Assembly: GCA_964498395.1 (NCBI GenBank)
Contig: CAZCHE010000006.1
Span: 62,001-126,000, forward strand
Origin: Parapedobacter sp964498395
Lineage (GTDB): Bacteria; Bacteroidota; Bacteroidia; Sphingobacteriales; Sphingobacteriaceae
Reading direction: 5' to 3'
Length of the DNA: 64,000 bases
Positions within the stretch are counted from its first letter, which is position 1; each line of letters starts with the position of its first letter. Under the pieces are notes generated by a model, which was not told the DNA's origin, made no database searches, and saw only the letters and a list, made by a program, of their open reading frames with translations. The translations under genes were made by a program, and so were the position numbers. Shown one piece after another: positions 20,430 through 26,003 of the stretch.

Positions 20430-21104
20430 CTAACCCACCGTTTCCATCAGCACCTGCCCGTCTAGCATGCGGATGATGCGGTCAGCATAGCGTGCGTCAT
20501 GTTCACTGTGCGTCACCATCACGATGGTCGTTCCAGCTTCATTGAGTTCAGTCAATAATTGCATTACCTCGTTACCGTTATTTGAGTCGAGGTTACCCGT
20601 GGGCTCATCCGCGAGGATCAGTTTAGGATTGTTTACCACAGCCCGCGCTACGGCTACCCGTTGTTGCTGACCACCGGAAAGCTGTTGGGGGAAGTGATTA
20701 CGGCGATGCATGATCTGTACCTTTTCCAACACCTCTTCTACCCGTTTTTTACGTTCGGCGGCAGGTACCTTGGTATAGATCAGCGGCAACTCCACATTTT
20801 CAAATACCGTTAGTTCATCGATCAGGTTAAAGCTTTGAAACACAAAACCAATGTTGTGCTTGCGGAGATCCGAACGCTTACGCTCGTTGAATTTGGCCAC
20901 CTCGATATTATTGAAAAGGTAGCTTCCCTCATCAAGGTCGTCCAGGAGGCCAACAATATTGAGCAATGTCGACTTGCCGCAACCCGATGGCCCCATCACG
21001 GCGACAAATTCACCTTCTTTCACGTGGATACTCAGATCGTTGAGCGCTACTGTTTCCACTTCCTCCGTGCGGTAAAATTTTTGAAGTTTTGAAATGTTGA
21101 TCAT
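20430..21104 (-). CDS. ABC transporter ATPase (LolD/MacB type)
   Basis: Soluble ATPase of 224 residues, the usual length for LolD/MacB-N proteins. It has Walker A GPSGCGKST (about 38-46), a Q-loop at FVFQSFNLID, signature LSGGQQQRVAVARA, Walker B LILADEPTGNLDS and the switch His in MVTHSEHD. The NLIDELTVFENVELPL stretch is typical of the lipoprotein/macrolide exporter class. It is the first gene of the minus-strand array and the only ATPase in it, so it probably powers all eight permeases. Two tandem palindromes lie 209-245 bp upstream of its ATG. Confidence 0.95.
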   Translation of the reverse strand: MINISKLQKFYRTEEVETVALNDLSIHVKEGEFVAVMGPSGCGKSTLLNIVGLLDDLDEGSYLFNNIEVAKFNERKRSDLRKHNIGFVFQSFNLIDELTVFENVELPLIYTKVPAAERKKRVEEVLEKVQIMHRRNHFPQQLSGGQQQRVAVARAVVNNPKLILADEPTGNLDSNNGNEVMQLLTELNEAGTTIVMVTHSEHDARYADRIIRMLDGQVLMETVG

Positions 21105-21312
21105 GTTTTATTTAGCTTACGGCAGTCGGCTATCAGCTATCAGCAGTCGGCCTTATGCGTGGTTCGTTACTTTGTTAGTTGTCGGCCATCGGCCTTCTGT
21201 TTTTTATGCTACGCGTTTATTCCTTATTCTTTGATTCTCTACTATACATTATCGTTCCAATTTTTCAATCAATTGAAAATCAATACAATAATACTTTATC
21301 AAAATTTTAAAC

Positions 21313-21349
21313 TGTTCGATATCGAACACCTGTTGTCCGCAAGCGGACA
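21313..21349 (-). promoter_or_regulatory. Two tandem TGTYCG-N4-CGRACA palindromes upstream of the ABC array
   Basis: TGTTCGATATCGAACA (21313-21328) and TGTCCGCAAGCGGACA (21334-21349) fit one consensus and start exactly 21 bp apart, two helical turns, so both face the same side of DNA. A TTGGAACG box on the minus strand (21260 down to 21253) begins 53 bp from the edge of the nearer palindrome. The same spacing is seen at 23098-23113. Tandem, upstream, helically phased sites suit a response regulator of the NtrC class working with sigma-54, but the -12 element is poor. The regulator is not in the window. Confidence 0.6.
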
Positions 21350-21631
21350 ATGACTGCCATGGTTGTTGATTTCCGTCAATCGCCGCCAACGCTCGTAGCA
21401 GGATCCACGCCTGCGTTCGCGCGTACACATATCTCGCATTTCGGATTGGTTTTCGTGGGTGGTTACTGGTCTTTTCTCGTTATTCCGACAGCTCTTTGGG
21501 TATCCAGCATGTTTTTGGTGAGCCTATTGTTTTGCTATTGCAAAAGGCAAACGGGCTCCATTTTAGGTGCAATAACTTGCCATGCTGCCTTTAACTTGGG
21601 GATGATTTATTGTATTTTTTATTTGTTGTAA
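21350..21631 (+). pseudogene. Probable remnant of a CPBP (CAAX-like) membrane protease
   Basis: This open frame of 93 codons has a hydrophobic C-terminal half with TGSILGAITCHAAFNLGM. That resembles the last conserved motif of CPBP family intramembrane proteases (TgSI...H...N). The earlier EExxxR and FxxxH motifs are missing, there is a stop just upstream in frame, and the first 30 residues do not look like a membrane protein. I read it as the decayed 3' end of such a gene. It could also be a chance ORF; its ATG sits on the edge of an operator palindrome. Confidence 0.4.
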
Positions 21632-21644
21632 AGCGAGCGCCGCC

Positions 21645-22481
21645 TTATAGGGTTTGCCATCCTTCAGATAACGCCCTGTCGATATCCTCCAAGTAAATCT
21701 GCCAGGGCATTTCCACATAGGGGTCTTGGGCATGATAACCTTCACCGCTGAACAAGGTTTTTGCCCGTTCAAAGCATTGTCTAGCCGCTGTTCTTCTACC
21801 CATTTTGGCTAAGATCAACCCCTTGTAATAATGCCCATCAGCTAACGATTCATAATGGGCAATCTGCCGCTCGAAATCGGCTAATGCACCCTCATCGTCC
21901 TTTAATTCCATTTTCAGAATTCCTCGGTAGAGATAATCATAATTCCCCACCCATTCTGCACCCAGGTGGGCAATCGCTTCATCGATGGTTTTATCGAAAT
22001 ATGCGAGTGCCGCTGTAGAATCCCGTAGACCCACCTTGGCCAAACCCATCCACGTATAAACATTGAAATCACCCACCATTTTGGGAGATCCGGTTACGAG
22101 CGTATCATACCGCTGGAGGTCAGCCAGTCCACCTTCATAGTCATGCAGAAATTTGATTTTACACCAGCCACGGATATCGAGGTAAAGGTCGGGAGCAAGA
22201 TCCACGGCCTTGTCCATGAGTCCCATCCATGTAGCATAGTCTCCGCGCTTGAGGTAGGGAACGCTTTTTTCATGCCAGGCCTTGGCAAAAGTAGGACACA
22301 GCATGATGGCGCTATCGAGGTATTGCTGAGAGCGGGCACTGCCCTGACTGCCTTTCTCCTCGTAGAGTTGTTCCGCCAGTTCACAGTCTGACAACCCAAT
22401 GGTGTCACCCTGTTCAGTTGACGGCTGTACACAGGCGGCCACAGTCACACCGCTAAGGCAATATATCCACCACTTTTCCAT
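21645..22481 (-). CDS. TPR-repeat lipoprotein
   Basis: Protein of 278 residues with a lipoprotein signal (lipobox VAAC, Cys17). Several tetratricopeptide-like units follow, seen as repeated patterns such as AYFDKTIDEAIAHLG, ALADFERQIAHYESLADGHYYKG and ARQCFERAKTLF. It probably sits in the periplasm on a membrane and works as a protein-binding scaffold; no catalytic domain is visible. Its start overlaps the end of the upstream gene (22453-22983) by 29 bp, so the two are translated from one message. Confidence 0.8.
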   Translation of the reverse strand: MEKWWIYCLSGVTVAACVQPSTEQGDTIGLSDCELAEQLYEEKGSQGSARSQQYLDSAIMLCPTFAKAWHEKSVPYLKRGDYATWMGLMDKAVDLAPDLYLDIRGWCKIKFLHDYEGGLADLQRYDTLVTGSPKMVGDFNVYTWMGLAKVGLRDSTAALAYFDKTIDEAIAHLGAEWVGNYDYLYRGILKMELKDDEGALADFERQIAHYESLADGHYYKGLILAKMGRRTAARQCFERAKTLFSGEGYHAQDPYVEMPWQIYLEDIDRALSEGWQTL

Positions 22482-22983
22482 CGGCGAGTTTAAACGTCAG
22501 GTATTGAAAATAGTCGTAGTAATTCCCGTCGTATTCGCCGGGAAGCCAATCCGTGAGTTGTTTCGTAAAGGATAGGAGGTTGCTGACCAATACGGTATCA
22601 AACGTGGTCGGCGCGTACCGCTTATCCACTTGCAGTATGCGAAACCGATCGGTCTGCCCTTTGCAGTTGACCACGAAGCGTATGGTGAGGTATCCCGTTT
22701 GCTCGGCTTCGCCAGCGCTTTGTAGTTTGGGTTGTTGAGCCAGCAATTCCAATAGCCGTTTTCTACCGCCGCGATAACCGCCATCGACAGCGTAATATTG
22801 TTGGATTGTACCACCACACAATCGGAAATCAGGGTCGTCTAGTGTGGGGTCATGGGAGATATAGCCAACGGTGTTTCCGTCCTTGGGTTTTAGGTCTACC
22901 ATTAGCTGGCAACGGCCCGCGTGCGGTAAGACCATTAGGAACAGTGCACCTAATATTAATAAACGATCGCGGTCGTTATGCAT
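22453..22983 (-). CDS. Secreted TonB-C-like hypothetical protein
   Basis: Protein of 176 residues with a cleavable signal peptide (hydrophobic residues about 8-22, ending AGRCQ). The middle contains GYLTIRFVVNCKGQTDRFRILQVD, the strand pattern of a TonB C-terminal-like fold found in many small Bacteroidetes secreted proteins. No TM anchor or proline-rich linker is present, so it is not a classical TonB. It lies upstream of, and overlaps, the TPR lipoprotein gene. A palindrome matching those before the ABC array lies 115 bp upstream (23098-23113), suggesting co-regulation with the array. Confidence 0.7.
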   Translation of the reverse strand: MHNDRDRLLILGALFLMVLPHAGRCQLMVDLKPKDGNTVGYISHDPTLDDPDFRLCGGTIQQYYAVDGGYRGGRKRLLELLAQQPKLQSAGEAEQTGYLTIRFVVNCKGQTDRFRILQVDKRYAPTTFDTVLVSNLLSFTKQLTDWLPGEYDGNYYDYFQYLTFKLADGKVVDILP

Positions 22984-23097
22984 GGCTGAAAGTGCTTATT
23001 GTGTTCATTTTTTCAGTAAGGCCACAACCACACGTGGTATGCCAAAACAGCAATGTTTTGATAATTAACGAACTAGCGCAATAAATTACCGGCTTAC

Positions 23098-23113
23098 TGT
23101 CCGAAAACGGACA
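23098..23113 (-). promoter_or_regulatory. Third TGTYCG-N4-CGRACA palindrome
   Basis: TGTCCGAAAACGGACA has the same half-sites as the two palindromes before the ABC operon. On the minus strand a TTGGCA box begins at 23045, 53 bp from the palindrome edge, the same distance as at the other locus. It lies upstream of the 22983-21645 gene pair and downstream of hicB. Confidence 0.55.
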
Positions 23114-23166
23114 ATAAGTGTACGGATGAGGACAAATATTACAAGAAATCTAGTGACCTAAGGCTA

Positions 23167-23544
23167 TTAATCATCCAAACTACCAGATAATTCGACCCCG
23201 AAATCTTGTTCATGCTTTACCGCATAACTTAATGCGGTTTTCACAAAATCGTTCAGACTTACGCGGTGCTGTGAAGCAAGCATCGCTGCTTTCTTATGCA
23301 GGCTGGCCGGCACCCTTACGTTGAATACACCCTTATAGGTTTTGTCTGGAGACTTTCCGATGGCTTCGCAATCGGAAAGATAATCCTCGACGGCTTCTTC
23401 GAATGCTTCTTTCAATGTCGACACAGAAGTTCCCTCAAACGTGATTAGATCATTGATGGCAATGACTTTTCCAAAGAAAACCTCGTCATCGGCACTATAA
23501 TGTATCGTTGCCGTGTAACCCTTATAAGTTAATGCGTCAATCAT
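23167..23544 (-). CDS. hicB: HicB-family antitoxin
   Basis: Protein of 125 residues. The N-terminal part (about 1-65) is the degenerate RNase-H-like HicB fold: YKGYTATIHYSADDEVFFGKV, then a helix with LKEAFEEAVEDYL. The C-terminal part (about 75-115, FNVRVPASLHKKAAMLASQH, then SLNDFVKTALSYAV) is a ribbon-helix-helix DNA-binding segment. It neutralises the HicA ribonuclease and represses the operon. Its ATG overlaps the hicA stop by four bases (ATGA), so translation is coupled. Toxin-first order is usual for hicAB. Confidence 0.88.
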   Translation of the reverse strand: MIDALTYKGYTATIHYSADDEVFFGKVIAINDLITFEGTSVSTLKEAFEEAVEDYLSDCEAIGKSPDKTYKGVFNVRVPASLHKKAAMLASQHRVSLNDFVKTALSYAVKHEQDFGVELSGSLDD

Positions 23545-23807
23545 TTCAATTTCCCTTTCTCCTTTAAATGTACTAAAACCTGTTCAATCACATAAGATTT
23601 GACAATAGGCTTTGGATGGGGTTTATGTAAGCTGATGATTACCTTATCTGCGTCGCAAAACTTCCTTCTCGATCCCCCTGTTTTTCCTGCGGGCAGTTCA
23701 TAATATCCATAATAAGCTAATACGGAAACCAACTCATCCCAAGTTAAATCCTTGGGCTTTCTTAGAAAACGAGTAATGAGCTTATCAAGTCTTCCCATCA
23801 ATTGCAA
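23541..23807 (-). CDS. hicA: HicA-family mRNA interferase toxin
   Basis: Small basic protein of 88 residues with the HicA double-stranded-RNA-binding fold: DLTWDELVSVLAYYGY, then GGSRRKFCDAD, then ISLHKPHPKPIVKSYVIEQVL. HicA toxins cut mRNA. Many have a conserved His after the Gly-Ser of the second strand; here that position is Arg (GGSRRKF), as in a subgroup with HKPHP later. ATG starts at 23807 and 23798 are both possible. With the promoter at 23822-23852 the leader would be very short, slightly favouring 23798. Confidence 0.85.
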   Translation of the reverse strand: MQLMGRLDKLITRFLRKPKDLTWDELVSVLAYYGYYELPAGKTGGSRRKFCDADKVIISLHKPHPKPIVKSYVIEQVLVHLKEKGKLK

Positions 23808-23821
23808 CTAATATTCAGTTA

Positions 23822-23852
23822 CAAATATAAGGCCAAAGTTTTGTATTTCAAA
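23822..23852 (-). promoter_or_regulatory. Bacteroidetes-type promoter of hicAB
   Basis: On the minus strand, TTTG (23852-23849), a 19-nt spacer and TATATTTG (23829-23822) match the Bacteroidetes housekeeping consensus exactly. The predicted transcript starts about 8-10 bases before the first hicA ATG. Confidence 0.65.
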
Positions 23853-23976
23853 ATTCAACATGACATGCTCATAGGGAACATTTTATGGTGGCTGGCTGGG
23901 AATTATGCGCGCTTTCCACCTAACCAAAAGAAACCGGATTAACCAAAAATCGACAAGAATAGGTAAGACTTATAAT

Positions 23977-25686
23977 TTATTGAACCGCAGGCTCCGTTCG
24001 TTTACCATTCGTCATGATTCCCTGAAACAACAATGCAAACAGCACGACGCCGGCACAGCCTACCAGATTCAGCCATAAGAAAGCCATCACATCGTACCAC
24101 CAAAAGGACACCACAATGATTTCCGTGAGGATAGCGGCCCAAAGCACCGCTTTTCCCCCAGCACGCTTTACGTAAAATGCCACCACAAAGATCCCGAGGA
24201 TCGTGCCGTAGAACAAGGAACCGAGGATATTCACGGCTTCCAACAAATTACCTAATTTACTGGCATACAAGGCAATGATTACGCAGAAAACGCCCCATAT
24301 AAACGTAAAGATACGCGATGCCGACAGGTATTGCCGTTCACTGCCCTCTTTGCGGACAAAGCGTTTGAAAATGTCGATCACCGTCGTGGAAGCAAGTGAG
24401 TTAATGGCGCTTGCGGTCGCACCCATGGATGCCATAAACACAATGGCCACTAACAAGCCGATAAGGCCTTTTGGGAAATTCTCCGTCACGAACGACAGGA
24501 AAATATAGTTGTTATCATTGGTATCGGCTGCATCATCATTTTCCTGCATCAGCGCCACCAAATCTTGCCGTACTTCCTTGGCCCGCACATCGGCACTGCG
24601 CAGTTGCTCCCGAACATCGTCGACCACGGCTTCGTCACCACTATCCAGTGCTGCGGTAAGCCGGTTAATCTGCTCCTGTTTTTCCCTGAAAATCAATTCA
24701 TGCGTTGCTTTCAACTCATTTACCTGCGCTGCATAGCCACTATTTTCTATTTTATTGAGCTCATATTTGTTAAAGAAAATAGGTGGGCTATTGTATTGAT
24801 AATACGCAAAGACAAGTATGCCGATCAGTAAAATGGCAAACTGCATCGGCACCTTGAGTAAGCCATTCATCAGCAATCCGATACGGCTATCCCGGATAGA
24901 GGAACCTGTCAGGTAGCGCCCTACTTGGCTCTGGTCTGTACCGAAATAAGAGAGTTGTAGAAAAAATCCGCCGATAAGCCCGCTCCACAGTGTATATTGG
25001 TTATTCCAGTCAAAAGATAGGTCAATCGCATTCGTCTTGCCAGACTTCCCTGCGATGTGCAATGCCTTGACCAAACCAATATCTTTGGGCAGCATATATA
25101 CGACCAGCACCCCGGCGACAAGCAAGCCACCGAAGATAATGCTCATCTGCAGCAACTGTGTGTAGGACACAGCTTTGGTGCCGCCGTATACGGTATACAA
25201 GACCACCAATGTTCCAATGAAAAGCGTGGTATAGGTAACATTGATCTGCAAGATACTCGATAAGATGATCGCAGGGGCATAGATGGTAATGCCTGTTGAT
25301 AATCCCCGTTGTACCAAAAACAAGAAAGCAGTGAATGCGCGCGTGCGCACATCAAAACGTTTCTCCAAAAACTCGTAGGCCGTGAAAACGCGTAAGCGAT
25401 GGAAGATGGGCACAAACGAGATACTGAGTACGATCATGGCCAATGGTAGGCCAAAATAGAACTGCACGAAACTCATACCCGAACTATACGCCAAACCCGG
25501 TGCAGACAAGAATGTGATGGCACTGGCTTGCGTGGCCATCACAGATAGCCCCACATGATACCATGATAAGGATTTGTTACCAAGCAGGTATCCGTCAATA
25601 TTCCGTATGCCCTTGCTTTTGTATACGCCATAGGCGACAATCAATAGCAGCGTACAGAAAAGTACAATCCAATCTGTATTGCTCAT
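23977..25686 (-). CDS. Sodium/solute symporter (SSS/SLC5 family)
   Basis: Inner-membrane transporter of 569 residues with about 13-14 TM helices. It opens with a periplasmic-side N-terminus and TM1 (WIVLFCTLLLIVAYGVY), then the SLC5 segment GNKSLSWYHVGLSVMATQASAITFLSAPG. A long hydrophilic loop at about 310-390 is rich in Glu and Lys with heptad character (LRSADVRAKEVRQDL), an unusual insertion. It should import a small organic solute with sodium. It is the last gene of an operon with a secreted PIG-L deacetylase, so its solute may be a product of that enzyme. Its start overlaps a 39-codon gene by four bases. Confidence 0.88.
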   Translation of the reverse strand: MSNTDWIVLFCTLLLIVAYGVYKSKGIRNIDGYLLGNKSLSWYHVGLSVMATQASAITFLSAPGLAYSSGMSFVQFYFGLPLAMIVLSISFVPIFHRLRVFTAYEFLEKRFDVRTRAFTAFLFLVQRGLSTGITIYAPAIILSSILQINVTYTTLFIGTLVVLYTVYGGTKAVSYTQLLQMSIIFGGLLVAGVLVVYMLPKDIGLVKALHIAGKSGKTNAIDLSFDWNNQYTLWSGLIGGFFLQLSYFGTDQSQVGRYLTGSSIRDSRIGLLMNGLLKVPMQFAILLIGILVFAYYQYNSPPIFFNKYELNKIENSGYAAQVNELKATHELIFREKQEQINRLTAALDSGDEAVVDDVREQLRSADVRAKEVRQDLVALMQENDDAADTNDNNYIFLSFVTENFPKGLIGLLVAIVFMASMGATASAINSLASTTVIDIFKRFVRKEGSERQYLSASRIFTFIWGVFCVIIALYASKLGNLLEAVNILGSLFYGTILGIFVVAFYVKRAGGKAVLWAAILTEIIVVSFWWYDVMAFLWLNLVGCAGVVLFALLFQGIMTNGKRTEPAVQ

Positions 25687-25802
25687 CCGAAATAGCTAGT
25701 GAACAAGTAATACAGCAGGATTTGCACCATCAACCAAATCACCACCAACCAGTAAAAGCGCCTCCAATTGCGGACGAACGGGGGTAATCCCTTATCGGTC
25801 AT
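25683..25802 (-). CDS. 39-residue membrane protein in front of the symporter
   Basis: A short ORF starts at ATG 25802 with MTDKGLPPFVRNWRRFYWL and ends with TGA at 25683. It has a basic N-terminus (RNWRR) and one TM helix rich in Trp, Tyr and Leu. It overlaps the upstream gene by 11 bp and the symporter start by 4 bp (ATGA), a very tight arrangement that argues it is translated. Its position recalls small membrane partners of other SSS transporters, such as YhdT before PanF and the DUF485 protein before ActP, so it may be a symporter subunit. That role is inference. Confidence 0.65.
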   Translation of the reverse strand: MTDKGLPPFVRNWRRFYWLVVIWLMVQILLYYLFTSYFG

Positions 25803-25995
25803 GCTCGCGGCCCTTCAACAGCACGCTGACAAAGAAAGCGGCAAATAGCAAACCAATGACCGCACCGATAAGGGTACCTCCAAAAGTTTCCTGTGTAAAG
25901 CCGCCTGTCAGGGCACCGAATACCGTTCCCAGCAACAGGAAGATTCCATTGTTGCTTTTCACTTGGTCTGCGTGTTTTTCTACGTGTTTCTCCAT
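25792..25995 (-). CDS. 67-residue glycine-rich membrane protein
   Basis: Small protein with a charged N-terminus (MEKHVEKHADQVKSNN) and two hydrophobic segments (about 17-33 and 39-60) separated by GFTQETFGGT, probably a TM hairpin. No family is recognised. It starts 8 bp after the deacetylase stop and overlaps the 39-residue gene, so it belongs to the same operon. The Gly-rich helices (LLGTVFGALTGG, GTLIGAVIGLLF) suggest helix packing with a partner, possibly the symporter. Confidence 0.7.
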   Translation of the reverse strand: MEKHVEKHADQVKSNNGIFLLLGTVFGALTGGFTQETFGGTLIGAVIGLLFAAFFVSVLLKGREHDR

Positions 25996-26003
25996 CTAAT
26001 ATA

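Noticed and set aside
21243..21260. Firm sigma-54 promoter call before the ABC array
   Set aside because: TTGGAACG fits the -24 element, but the -12 GC is absent at the correct spacing. It is kept only as part of the spacing observation.
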